DNA from: Plasmopara viticola
Lineage: Eukaryota > Oomycota > Peronosporomycetes > Peronosporales > Peronosporaceae
Direction: 5' to 3'
Length of the DNA stretch: 64,000 nucleotides
NCBI GenBank assembly: GCA_001695595.3
Contig: MBPM02000042.1
Location: 558,001 to 622,000 of the forward strand
The position numbers were made by a program, and so were the translations under genes. How positions within the stretch are numbered: position 1 is the stretch's first letter; each line of letters begins with the position of its first letter. The notes beneath the pieces were generated by a model. That model was given only the letters and a program-made list of their open reading frames with translations. It did not search any database and was not told where the DNA came from. Of this stretch, positions 9,360 to 21,269 are shown one piece after another.

Positions 9360-12300
9360 ATGTCCATGGCGCCAATTATGTTTGCTAATGATCATTTAGT
9401 ACCTCACGGACCAGCCGGTCGGGTGAATACCAGGGCTCCACAAGCTTTTTTTACTCGAACACTCTTCCTCAGCTCCCACGGTCGAATTTCGGACTGTTCT
9501 GTATGCAGTAATGAAGTTAAGCGCAGTTTCAAGGTTGCTTGTTGGACAATTTTTAAGCGCTTTAGAAGCCCGATAGTGTCTACCATGTTGACTGTTCGAT
9601 GCTAAAATCCTAAGTTGTAGAAGGCAGCGCTTGGCCACTCGCTGCTATGCCTTCCGCAGAGCGCCGACGGCATCAAGAAAACGGTCATCTATTTTTCGAG
9701 AGTATGCTCTTTATTTATTCTACACGTGTGTCCAAGGAGTCGAATATCGAAGTTCCATCTCGACCGGAGCTTTAAGCACAAGATCTTCGTGGGGCACTCT
9801 AATGCACAGATGCATTGCTCATTGAAAAAACGAGCGATGAGCTGCTCACGGTGCTGCGCTCTGACTTTTCGAGAATGTTTAGATCATCCAACAAGAAATG
9901 AGTTCTTTGAGGTCTGAGCCCTTCGGTATTAATGTCAATAAAAGAAGCAATTCGCCTGGTCGGTCCGTGAATGTAGATGGTTTAACTTTCAACCATCACC
10001 TTCACGACGAGATAGCGACCAAAAACTAATAGACTGGAAAGCTTAACAGCCGTGTTAAAGCCTGTTGGATCTACGAGTTGACCCTTCCTCTTCGGACTCG
10101 CACTACGACCTTGTCAAAATTAGATGCCTCGAGTTGCTGGCAAATTGTGAGTTGTCGACGCACGGCAAATTCAATATAATAGCAAACGCGTTTTTATCTG
10201 CCTTCCTCCGCGGTACAGCTCAATAAATCAGCTTTTGCTGTCATGTAATTTGCCTTCGAACGCCTTTACAGCGACTCCAAGTATTCCCTGCTGACGCATG
10301 CGTAAGACCATCTTGTCAGAGTGGCTCTTGGTCAAGCGAGTAGATTTATATCTGAGGATATTGGAAGTTTCTGCGCGACCTATAGACTACGATCAAGCGT
10401 GAAGCAGACATGACATGTAATAGCATTTGCGCACTCCAACTTACTCAGGCAAATTTGAAAGCAATGGAGGAGAACATCGAACTTAAGCAGCAGGACTTCC
10501 TGAAAGAGCGTCAACAACAAGACTGAAGTTGCACGCGTCATTCTTGACCCGACCGCAGCTCGTTACCGCTCTTTATCTGATAACTCAAAACGCGAGCTCT
10601 GTGACGAAGCACAGCTACAGGAGGCGGTCAAGCCAATAAAACCGCAATACAGCATTTGACTTCCATGCCGCCCACTCAGAAATCTAACCAGGTGCTTCAT
10701 TCGTCCGCTGGACATGAGCGTGCGATGAGGCTCGATTGAGGAAGTGATGAAGTGAGAGTCGTGACAAATTCTCACAAAATATTGCGCCCCTGACGCACTG
10801 AAGATCTGTCCAATCAGCTCAACAAGTTGAGCTCTTTAACCCAGCAATGGCATTTAACGCAAGCTTGTGGACTTAATCATATAATTCACCTCAGAGATTG
10901 ACCGAATGGATGGTTGCTTTTCACTTGGTCGCTTCAATTGTGTCTGGTGAGTGCTTGATCATCTTGTTTGATGTCCATCTTCAATGTGGCGAACTGTTAC
11001 CGTTTCAGCGCACGTATGCAGTGGTGCTAATGGGCGAAAAGCATCGAAAGCACAACATGGCAAGTGTAAACCCATTGCGCTGGTGCAAGCTGATATGAAA
11101 GTGTTGACCAAGGCGCTGACGTATCGACTGTAGCAAAAAATCTTTACTTGCTCCACCTCGACAGGAAGGAAACGACCAGGCACCAATTAATTCATCACCT
11201 TGTCGTATAATTTGCAGATTTTCTAGATCTTATGACGAGTCTGAACGAATAAGTGTATGTGCTGTTTCTCGACTTTAAAAAATGTTTGACCGCGTCGAGT
11301 TTATTTACATTTTTCCTGTCCCGATTGAATGAGAATGACACATAATTTGTTAGTAAATCAAGTTTTTGTACACTGACCCGTAAGCGCATCTTGTCATCAA
11401 ATAGAGCATCCAGATCGTTCTACAACCGATTCGTGGTAATCAGCAAGGCGGTCCTCTGTCTACACTAAAATGAGTCTTTACAACTGAGTCACTCGACAAT
11501 CTAGAGCGCTCCTACGAAGAGTACGACTTGTGTCGAAGCGCAATCCACTAGTGCGGGCGGGCACTTTCATCGCAGACGACTCGACCCTTCTTGGCACCTT
11601 GTCACAAACCGCCATGCACAGCTTGAGCTCGCAGATCACTTCTATAGAAGTTCTGATACTAGGCTCAATTTGTGCTAGCCGATGCTACTGAGACCAAAGC
11701 GAAATCGAGACTGTTCGCTGTCCAGGGGAGCACGTATTTGGTCAAGCGAATACAGCGACGTGTCTCGGCATTCCGTAAGACCAGACGGTACCTAACGTAA
11801 AGATTCTCGTGCAACGCTTAAACGAAAGCTTCAAGACATGAGATCGACGTGCGAGAGCACTTCGAGGTCGGATGTTGGTAACCCAAACGATGGTGCTCTA
11901 AAGTCTGTGGCACTACAAATAACAGGTATCGGTCCCATAGCGTTCGCAAAGAGAAGACAATCGATGATAGATTGTTTTGTGCTGAATTGAAAGCACGGTA
12001 ACAAGGTGTCGCACATTCCGCCCATTTCGCGCGAGTTCTTATTTCATCGACGCTGCGATGGTGGTATCGACTTCTCGAGTCTTGGAGCTCATCTTAAGAG
12101 ACAGCGACTTCACCTCGTGCTGCAATGCATGACCGCGATGAGGAACACAACTGTGCGGAACTCGATGACAGCAAGCACAAAAGTGCTTGCATCTGTATCG
12201 GTGGAGATCGCGCTTGACTCCTTTACAATCTCTCTGCTTCGTCATAGCTTTGTAAACAAGCACATACATACTTCATAATGGTGGCGAGCAAGTCGGATCT

Positions 12301-12480
12301 GTTAGAAAAGTTACTGAAAGACCATGTGGCTTAAAGTAGCTTAAATAAACCCAGCCACGTACGACCTACATTCGACGATATAGTTCATATTGATGCTGAA
12401 CTCAACCATAAGAAGCGGGCACGGTTCAATACAGTAGTGGCGTATCGACGCTCTTGATGTATAGCCAACGAACCACAACA
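9360..12480 (+). mobile_element. Decayed LINE (non-LTR retrotransposon), ORF2 remnant
   Basis: Pieces of a reverse transcriptase can be followed in order across frameshifts and stops: FLDFKK near 11265 (motif preceding the first catalytic Asp block), IRGNQQGGPLST near 11430 (the RQGxPLSP block), IADDSTLLG near 11575 (the FADD catalytic box), CLGIP near 11765 (the YLGIP block), and the C-terminal stretch RRCDGGIDF...LKRQRLHLVLQ near 12045-12125. A weak endonuclease-like IFVGHSN near 9790 could correspond to GDFN. Every block is in a different frame from the next, so the element is long dead. Outer limits are estimates. Confidence 0.7.
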
Positions 12481-14112
12481 AAGCTTTTTGCCTTAATTTC
12501 TCCCGTGTCTCCAAGCAACGCTAGCTTGGTTGCCTCAAGTGTGAAGGTGAATTTTGGCCAGCCGGAGACATCTTCGTAAGCGACATATTTATTACACGCT
12601 GATCTCAGTGCGAATGGAACACAGATAAAGTGACTGCGTGAATTGTATCACAAAGCGATGCATACTCTTGGCTAAACCCTAGAAAATTCAAAGTGTGGGA
12701 AAAATGCGACGAGCAAAACAATTCGTCAACAGCAAGGTCGTTGTAAAATGTCACTTACTGGTACAGCTTTTTTAGCCTTGCCGAGAAAAAGGCGTTCTAT
12801 AGCGTCAAGCCAAAACAATCTTTACGCATTTTTACGATACCCCATAAATCCTTACATCACCAATACGTTTTTTGATCATTCAAACATTCACTAAGTCGCT
12901 CGCATGCGCGCAAGCTTGTCAATCAGGCGCTTTTATAGAAATAGCAGACAGGATGAAAAAAACCCATTCGCATATGATGTATCGTGCAATAGGATGCCTG
13001 TAGGTTTGACTTCGCACTTGCAAATTATTACATTTAATGGCTTCAGTAGAGTATTACTCTTTGTTTTTCAAGCTTCTGTTTGAGGTAGTAGTGTGTGCAA
13101 CGTTCGGCATTTCGACTCTATTGATATACACAATATTAAGGGGAGCAAAATCCATCAAGAAAAAGCTTCTTCAAGGCAGCCGGAATCTCTCCTTTCAGGT
13201 CGATCAGTATTAAAGACATTGTAAGGTACACCACAGAGAGAACCACTCGAAAAATTGCATCGAATGACGTGTCGACTCTTCTTAAAGAATGAAGCGCAAT
13301 ACTTATGCTGGTGATTTCTTGGTTGTGTAACAGTTGAGTAGACTGGACGTCCCAATGACCAATAAGCCCCATAAAGCAATCAGAATCATGAGTTTTAAAT
13401 ATAAAACGAACAGAAAGCTACCGTCATCCCGCGCTCGTGACAACTTAGTCCGAGTGTGTGGGCCCCAGTAGTCAAAGTCTCCGTGTAATCTTAGCTGACA
13501 TTTGTTCCCAAGACGAAAATGTGGGGAGGACATTTACCTATGACAGCAATGTATTGCAGGCATTTTTTTCTCAACAGAGCGAACACAAATGAATTCCTAC
13601 CAATTTCCGAGATCGTTTCATGTTGATGCTACGTACAACGCCAACACTGCTCACTTCAACTTTTTTAGTTTCATGGTTCACTCGCTGACCACACGCAGAT
13701 ACTTGGAGTGCAAAGTCAAGTCAAATGAAGGGTATTAGGAGCACGATCACAAGCTCACTTCTTGTGCGATGAAAGTATCTGGTCGTAATAGCACGAGTTT
13801 GTCCAGCGCCATATTTTCGGCCTCCGGACACATTGGCTGTGAGTGCCATACAAAGAGGCCTTTCAAACTTCCTTACGCCTCGGCGCAACACGACTCAAAA
13901 TGTGGTCCCCCAGCGGTGTGCGACGACTCCTACTACACTTGGACTGCAGCAGCAATATGTGGACATTGCTTTAGACACAGATGTTTTAGTCGCTTCATAC
14001 ACAGCCTTCGCTTTAATTTGATAACAAATTTCTAGGAATCCAGCGTATTATCAATATAGATTTTTAATGAAGGGCTCACCAACAAATCTCTCACCTTTCT
14101 AGGAGAGAGGGG

Positions 14113-14138
14113 TTGGCGCGAGGTTGACATCGCGCCAA
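14113..14138. repeat. Perfect 9-bp hairpin
   Basis: TTGGCGCGA (14113-14121), an 8-base loop, then TCGCGCCAA (14130-14138). Confidence 0.85.
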
Positions 14139-14228
14139 GCACAAGTGCTGTAATTTTTGCTAGAGAAGCAATGTAGACTTGCCAATGCCTTCTTCATCAA
14201 AATGGCAACGCATAAGGTGGCGTACACT

Positions 14229-14252
14229 TTGATGTTAAGCACTTAACATCAA
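14229..14252. repeat. Near-perfect palindrome, 11-bp arms
   Basis: TTGATGTTAAG, CA spacer, CTTAACATCAA. The inner TTAAGCAC recurs inverted as GTGCTTAA at 14259-14266, allowing an alternative hairpin. Confidence 0.85.
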
Positions 14253-15402
14253 CTTTTCGTGCTTAAAAACAAAGCTGATAGCGGAAAAGGATTTTTTCCA
14301 CAATAAGCTTACAGTGTCGGACGCCCCTGAAGCAGTTTGACAAAATATGTAGAATCTATAAATAAGGCTCAGTTTGCACTGGCCAAGTGCCACTTACGTT
14401 GCGGGCGACAATCAGGTGCTATGTTTTAGCCCATGTCACTCGTTGATCCAGCTTATTATTACCCCTCCTAACCAGCTTAGCATCATGTACCATTCCCCAC
14501 TTTCTAAAATGCATTTTGTTTAACATTGTAAAGCTTTCGCGAAGTTTATCCGTCAAAAGGACGTCTACTATTCAAACCGAGAATGAGCTTAAATATTTTT
14601 AAATTATCTTCCTGTTCTTCTAAGTCAAGAATCAATTTAACAACTATATTTGTCATGCAAGCTTCGGCATCATTGATCATTTCTACATATTCAATCAGTT
14701 GTGTTTTAAGCACGAGGTTACTCTGAACAGAGTCCTCGATAGCCAATCATACGAGAACTAGAGAAACAAAAGTTAAAACGAATGCACTATTTATCCTTGC
14801 GTCTTTTCTGTCGTCATGGCAGCACCCGATACTGTTGACGAGAAAAGTAGAATAAAAACTTACGCGGTTTTTCGTCACACGTGAGCATAATACACGGGTT
14901 CGCCGCATGCTGGCCTTGCCCCCCCCCCGTTATAGTAATAGCGGCGAGGATTACATGGAATGTTCGCTCGATCACTTAAATAGGCTTTCCATTTCATAAT
15001 TATAAATCCAATTTTAGATTTCGCATCATTGTGATGGAAGCGCGTTTTTTAGTGTGTGCAAAAAATCGTGGGGTTGATAGATGTCAAGCTTTCGCTTTAA
15101 AAAAGCTTGATCTAGAACCTTTGGTGACTAAGTCCTTCAGAAAGAATGCTCATACAGCCTTGCGCCAGTATCCTTAGTGCAACGCATATCGGCGCTGACT
15201 TTCGCCAACACAGTTTGGTTTGCAATGAGCAGAAATCATAGTTTTGATAGGTAACCTGTTGCTTATTGTAGGCATAGGAAAGGCAAAAGCTAAGCAAAGT
15301 AGTAAGACAAAGAGCCGCCGGACATCTTATCAGCCTGCTTGTCGGAAATTTTGACGCTATAATTGCAAGAACGCCACTAATTCTTAGTCGAATTATGCTG
15401 AT

Positions 15403-15519
15403 GAGGAGTCCAAGCTGACGGCAAGATGATGGGCATCCACCGAAAACGGTAACAAGTATACTTTGATCTGTACCGGTCACATTTGTTAGGTGGATGCTGG
15501 CTGTCAGCTTGGACTCCTC
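15403..15519. repeat. Imperfect inverted repeat, arms about 31-39 bases
   Basis: Left arm 15403-15441 and right arm 15489-15519 are reverse complements with one indel; the outer 17 bases GAGGAGTCCAAGCTGAC pair perfectly. The loop is 47 bases. Confidence 0.85.
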
Positions 15520-16079
15520 AGCAGTATACTTAAATAAATGATTTTTGATTAGCACGATTGAACAAGCAGAGCTCGGCGAAAATGAGGAGTTTTTAGTTGC
15601 TGTGAACAAGGCTGTATCCTTGCTGACGAGTAAGCGCCTTTAGCAGTTGATGCCTCTTTAAGCCTTAGAGCGATATTTAAACAGACATGTGGCTAACCAA
15701 GCACATAGACAAGTGCCCATCAAAAGTCGAACCGACCGGGTCCATGGCGTCCATCTGCTTGTACCCAAAAACATTAATCTGGCATCCGAAAGCCTTCTCG
15801 AATTATTTCCTTCCGGGACGTGTCATAGCGTAGTCGTCCGTTAAGACGGGCCTTATGAGAAAGGTAAGTTGTCATCCTAGTCAGTAAAGATCTACACTAT
15901 AATAAAGTTGACAAGTCTTTTCCTGCCCTGGTAATTTATAATTAGGAGTAACCTCACACGGTGCTCATACAATAGACTCGCGTCGACTGGCGTTTCCTTT
16001 TATCTTAGGTAAGGAATGTCTTATTATATAGATATTTCCCGTTGTCACTGTTCGTGTGATCTTCCACTGAGGTTTAAGG

Positions 16080-16133
16080 TGGCTATAGCTGGTTTCTATT
16101 GATGCGTCCGCAAGGAAATGGAAACCATAGCCA
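16080..16133. repeat. Bulged hairpin
   Basis: TGGCTAT-agct-GGTTTC (16080-16096) pairs with GAAACC-ATAGCCA (16121-16133), leaving a four-base bulge on the left arm. Confidence 0.75.
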
Positions 16134-16233
16134 TAATAATTTCTCGAATTAAAAAACTAAAATATCGTCTGTTTACCCTTTATAGGTACCGCGAGTAGAA
16201 GATTAGACTCAATGCTGAACGCGAAAAGTTTTG

Positions 16234-16309
16234 GCTTTGATAGAAAGGACGTATCTATGGCCGTATATCAGTTTATATACGGCCATAGATACGTCCTTTC
16301 TATCAAAGC
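16234..16309. repeat. Perfect 35-bp inverted repeat with 6-base loop
   Basis: The left arm 16234-16268 (starting GCTTTGATAGAAAGG) is an exact reverse complement of the right arm 16275-16309. The loop is CAGTTT. A perfect 35-bp stem in otherwise decayed DNA must be recent or selected. Confidence 0.95.
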
Positions 16310-16335
16310 TCGGTATATCTGTTTAATATACCGAG
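16309..16335. repeat. Perfect 10-bp hairpin abutting the 35-bp hairpin
   Basis: CTCGGTATAT, loop CTGTTTA, ATATACCGAG. It shares base 16309 with the preceding hairpin, and both apical regions read ATATC(A/T)GTTTA. Confidence 0.95.
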
Positions 16336-18359
16336 AGTGCTTACGGGAGCGACACATTGTAAGTGCTTCAATAGAATGCTCGTATCACAAAAGAATTTTC
16401 CCAGACGTGCGCTGATCGCATCAAGTCTATATGCAAACGAATGTTGCATCAGGCAAGAACATCAGCTTTTCCAATCTGAGGCAAGTAAGTGTACAGATGC
16501 ATTTTCACAGAGAGACCGCCTTAAGAAATTAGACGTAGGTAGACTACAAGTGATATCAGGCGCAGAAGGGGATGCCGCTTATAGTAAGTGTAAAAGCAGG
16601 TCTTAGACTTTCGTTTTATAGTCGAAACCGACACGTAGTAGTGATTACAATTTGACTGACTCTCAAGACATACAACTAGTATGAGTACCAAAACTTCCAT
16701 TAGCTCTGCACAAGAAATGCTTATCGTTGCGACAGCGCTCGGACTCTATCTATTTTGCGCTCTCTGTCTGCCTCCACTTCCTGTCGTCTTAAATCCATTC
16801 ATTGCGCCAAACTTGCCTTAATTGACTGAGTCCACCGTCTTCTTGCTTTGATTTTGAGTATTTTGCTACATTGCATTTTGTGCCTACGCCCCTCACCCCT
16901 AATTCATGAGGGTGAATGCTCCATTGTCTCCAGTGTTTCCACATTTGTTGTTAGCCACTACATAACGCAATCGATTAAATTAACGTAAAAACTACCGCTC
17001 AAATAGTTAGCAAGCTCAATTTATATAACAAGGAGCGCATCCTCAAAATACTGTTCACTATGCGATGCGCGGCTCACAATTAGAACTTTCGCGACTTTGA
17101 ATAGTGATTCTCAAGGCTGCGTTGAAATCTAAGTATCCGCGCAGGCTTCAATAAAGTTTGAGCAGTTAGTTATCCATAAGCTTTCCATAGGACACTTACA
17201 CTCAAAACGGATGTATAGAATGCCACTGCAACCATTTTTTTCATGTGTCCAAGCATGCCATGTCTGGCTCCAATTTGCTTTGATGCATTGCAATTAAGCT
17301 GGAATCCGCGCCAGTTGTGCCATAGAAATGTCAACGTATGTGAATCCTTGTCTCACGGTGATGTGTAAGATATACCTGGCGGGTTTGTGGGACGAACTGA
17401 CCACCGACTTCTGCCGCAGATTTGAAAAAATGCACATTAACTCTGTCTTCTACAAGTGTGTTAAATATGAGAGCTTGGTTCACTCGCGCGTCGTATGGTC
17501 TGGCTTCCAAGCTAAGCCATGTTTCGCTGACTGTGCTTGATGCTGCGAAACAAATTGTCTGTTTTCTACAATATAGCTTTTGATACTAGATTAATGTGGT
17601 AGAACACCCAGATGAAGTCTTCGATCGCACTGCATCCGATTAATTTGAATCTCGCAAAGCGCCTCTATACTGTCATATCCCAGCATACATGCACAACGCT
17701 GGTTTTCCCGCAACCACACCGTCTACTTCGCACCAGACCAAGCTCATAAAGTGTTGGTGTCATCACAAAAGGAGCCGTTACCGAAATTTATCCCAGAACG
17801 ATGGTATGTTAAACCTCCATTTAAGTTCTAATGACGATAAGGTTGATGAATTTCTGACCCGTGTAATCTATAGAGAATTCGAGACCGGTTAATTGTCTGG
17901 TTACCCCGGTAGCAATTCAATACGATGTCGACTCCATGATTTGAAGCAAGTATTTAACATGTCGACTCTTTTGTCAAAAAATTGACGTCAAATGCCTTTT
18001 ACCCAGCTGATCACATTTTTAGCTGAGCCAGGATTTGTACATTAGAGAAAAATGTTCGGGGAATTAATTGATGCGCCCGAGCGGTGTCGAAATTGTCTGT
18101 TTCTTGACTCGGCATTCTTGAGGCAAATTGAGCAACCAAATCACTCACTTTATGCAGCAATTTAAGCTTATAAATTACTCTTACGCCGTTTGAACTACGG
18201 CAAGCCAGTTTCAACGCATCTTTAACAAGACCTTATAGAATGTCTATACTTTTGTTGTCCGCGATCGTACCGCAAATTTGCATTGAGCACAAATTTACTT
18301 TTTTAATGGCACACAAATTAGAAGACCATCAAATCGTATGACACACTAAACATTATCAG

Positions 18360-18680
18360 GGAAAAGGTTGGGGTGACGCCCTCCTTCCAAGCGCGGGGGC
18401 TAAATGCTCGCGCGCTTCGGGCAGGTGCTCCGGGCATCTGCAGGTCTCTAACGAGTCTCACCTCGACGCGACGGTCTCCAGCACCAGGGCGCCACCTGGG
18501 CTCTTACCAAGTCAGAGCTAAACAAATTAATGGAAGACCCTCACGACCTCGGTGCTGGCTGCACTGCCCGCCGAACGAGACCCGACGTATGCGGACACCA
18601 CTCTATGCCGTGGACTAGCCAGACTGAGCCTAGCACGTGCATAACTTGGCAACGCGATAACGTAATACAATACAATACAA
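18360..18680 (+). mobile_element. SINE copy 2 (full length)
   Basis: Same family as copy 1, with the same start and (TACAA)n tail. The target-site duplication ACACTAAACATT is seen at 18343-18354 and again directly after the tail at 18681-18692; five bases (ATCAG) separate the left duplication from the conserved start. Confidence 0.88.
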
Positions 18681-18692
18681 ACACTAAACATT

Positions 18693-20084
18693 TGTGTAGA
18701 GCGAAGGACAACGTACATAAATGGCAAAATACTGTTAATGAGCTGATGGCAAACGTGACGACGGCGCTCGATGTGACTTAAGTATAGGCTACAAGGCGCC
18801 ATGAATGACTTTTCGGCTGTGAGGATAACTCTTTGAGGATTCGTCGTACGTTGAAGGTCAAGTGGTGGAAGCAAATGACTATCGACGTGCTGCGCTGCCA
18901 CTGCTCCAATCCAATCTCCTCATGACTGATGTGCAGCAATGTTAGTTACTTCTGTCTGCTTAAAATTGTGGAAACGTGTTGGACATGTCAGTAGATTTGG
19001 GACAGACCCATGCATATTCAATGGGCCACTTGATGCTTATGAGCAACCATGGTTCCGATCTTATTGAAACAAAATGAGAGTCTGCAAGCTTCTTGAATTA
19101 TTTGTGACAAAGTGTGGTTTTCCTGCAAACTTATGTTGTGTATCTAAGCTAGCGCAAATGTAAGCTACTCCACATTCTTCCATGTCGCAGCGTCACATCT
19201 TAGCTCTATTCAAGAAGTTCAGAGCGTGGGCTACATTTACAACTATGGACCGCTTGCAACGCTCTCTGGAAAGGCACAACGAATTCCATAATCTATCGAC
19301 AAAAGTGAGCGGCTTGCAGTCCACACGACACGAGATATGGTTTAAGCCCAAAATGTTACTTGAATAAACGCCTTCTTTGTGTTAGGTTCGTCGGATGTAG
19401 CGTTCCCCGTTCGACCTGATACGATTTTACGCCATCTCATTTATACGCAGAACATGCTCTCTCTATACGTGTATAAAAAGTGTAATGAAATTTATTTACC
19501 TTTGTACGTGTGTAAATAAATAGTTTACAGTGTGCGAAGCCAAAAAACAAGAGTCGTCTTTTTAATTATGGCCATTGATTTTGGGGACATGACTTAATTA
19601 CTTAGTTACGTATTTAGTCGTTTCTTATTTTGATATGTTCATTTTTCAGTGCTTTCGCAATAGTCAACCCCTAATATATATAGCCTCGATTATTTTTTGG
19701 TATAAGATATTATAAGTTCAGTGCTTACAAAAAATGATACCGTACCTTGATAAGTATATAGAATCGGTCACCTAAATGACAATCACAATTCCTAAGAAGC
19801 AATAGATTGAGACGGGTACATGTGCAGCAAGATGTCAGCAGCAAAAATGGCGACGAAAATGATGCTGATGCAAAGAGAATAAAAAGATATGTTTATAAGT
19901 TTTTCTTCTACCTGCTGAGTCGTTTACATCAAAAAGCGGTTTTGAAAAGGTATTAGTTGTATAAGGGGATGATGGTAAAGCAAATCGCAATTTTGAAAAA
20001 ACTGTATGTTACAAAACGGTTGCAGCAGCGACCGCTATGCACATTACACAAAAGACCTCGGATCGCGTACTAGGAAAAATTATA
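18693..20084. other. Intergenic, no supported gene
   Basis: Short frames only (e.g. 19182-19367 +, 61 codons, no motif). A 10-bp inverted repeat ATTTATTTAC / GTAAATAAAT lies at 19490-19521. The last few hundred bases should hold the elongase promoter, but I cannot point to an element. Confidence 0.45.
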
Positions 20085-21166
20085 ATGGAAATGCTTTTTG
20101 AACGTGCTCCGGAATTGCACGACGAAGTACCGGCACTGCATTGGCTGTATCCGTCCGAGTTTGAGCGTAATTGGGTGCGTTGTCCCAGTAGGCTCCTGTT
20201 ATAGGGTTTTCGCTAAGGAATGTGATTTAATAGGCGATAACATGGGAACCAAGCTATTGCATGGAGTCACTGCCCATGGCCATCGCGCTGTGTGCTGCCT
20301 ACTGCTTCATGTGCTTTGCCGGACGTCGCATTATGCGTGATTTAAAACCGTTCGATCTTAAAATGTACGTAGCTGACGTATGCCCATTAAAGTCTGCCAA
20401 ACGATGGACACATGACTTACCTACTTTCCCCATTCTGTTTCAGTCCGCTCGCTTTGTGGAACTTGGGGCTGGCCACATTTAGCACTATTGGAGCAAGCAG
20501 GACAGTAACGTTTCTTATTAACACGATTTACCGTCGCGGTGTGTACCATTCGGTATGCGCACCACCCACTCCGCACTATGGTCACGGTCCGGTATCGCTC
20601 TGGGTAATGCTCTTCATCTTCTCTAAGGTTCCTGAGCTCTTGGATACTGCATTTATTGTGCTGCGAAAGAAGCCACTCATCTTTTTGCATTGGTATCATC
20701 ACGTCACTGTATTGCTCTTCTGCTGGCATGCCTTTGCCACGCTCTCAGCTAGGTAAGCGACCTGGGGCTTACATTTGTACATTTCTGCCATGTTGGATGG
20801 TGCACTCATTTAATGCTACCATTTTTGTATTCACTTGTTTACAGCGGCCTTTACTTTGTGGCCATGAACTACTCGGTGCATGCCATCATGTATTTTTACT
20901 ACTTTCTCACGGCGATCGGCTACCGTCCGCGCTGGGCGCGCCTTGTGACGATTTTCCAGCTGAGCCAGATGGGCGTTGGCGTCGCAGTGTGCAGCCTCAA
21001 CGTCTACTACATGAAGCAGGGATACGCGTGTAGTGTGGACCCTGATAACTTGAAGTGGGCCATCATCATGTACTCAAGCTACTTCGCGCTCTTCCTTAAG
21101 TTCTTCATTGAGCGCTACCTGTTGCGCAGTGCTAAAAGGCTAGTTGCAGCGAAGAAGATTCAATAA
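20085..21166 (+). CDS. ELO-family very-long-chain / PUFA fatty-acid elongase (4 exons)
   Basis: Model: join(20085..20174, 20234..20364, 20444..20752, 20845..21166), 283 residues, phases consistent. ELO enzymes catalyse the condensing step (malonyl-CoA plus acyl-CoA to 3-ketoacyl-CoA) in the ER membrane. The histidine box HWYHH in LHWYHHVTVLL is present, preceded by KVPELLDTAFIVLRKK and followed by MNYSVHAIMYFYYF, all family hallmarks; LKIPLALWNLGLA is the usual upstream block. Several hydrophobic segments are evident. The C-terminus ends KKIQ, a dilysine ER-retrieval signal. An in-frame upstream ATG at 20037 would add 16 residues; 20085 has the better start context (A at -3, G at +4). Intron 1 (59 bases) is the least certain. 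Substrate length cannot be told from sequence alone. Confidence 0.88.
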
Positions 21167-21269
21167 GGCAGCATAGATTTGTACCTTACTTAAAACCCTG
21201 AAGTAGCGATACAGTTGTAACTATTCAGATATACGTAGACTCGTCAAACTTTTTTCTACAAAGGAGAAC

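Larger units (their letters stand above)
12481..18342. other. Repeat-rich desert with hairpins, no intact gene
   Basis: About 6 kb with no supported coding gene. The minus-strand frames at 13136-13533 include a hydrophobic stretch (FLFVLYLKLMILIALWGLLV) that could be a relic of a membrane protein. A 165-codon minus frame at 15112-15609 spans an inverted repeat and I do not regard it as a gene. The distinguishing feature is a series of inverted repeats between 14.1 and 16.3 kb, listed separately. Confidence 0.5.

Noticed and set aside
15400..15450. CTGATGAG followed by CGAAAAC, resembling a hammerhead ribozyme core
   Set aside because: The sequence between the two boxes does not form a stem II beyond two pairs, and the region is better explained as one arm of an inverted repeat.
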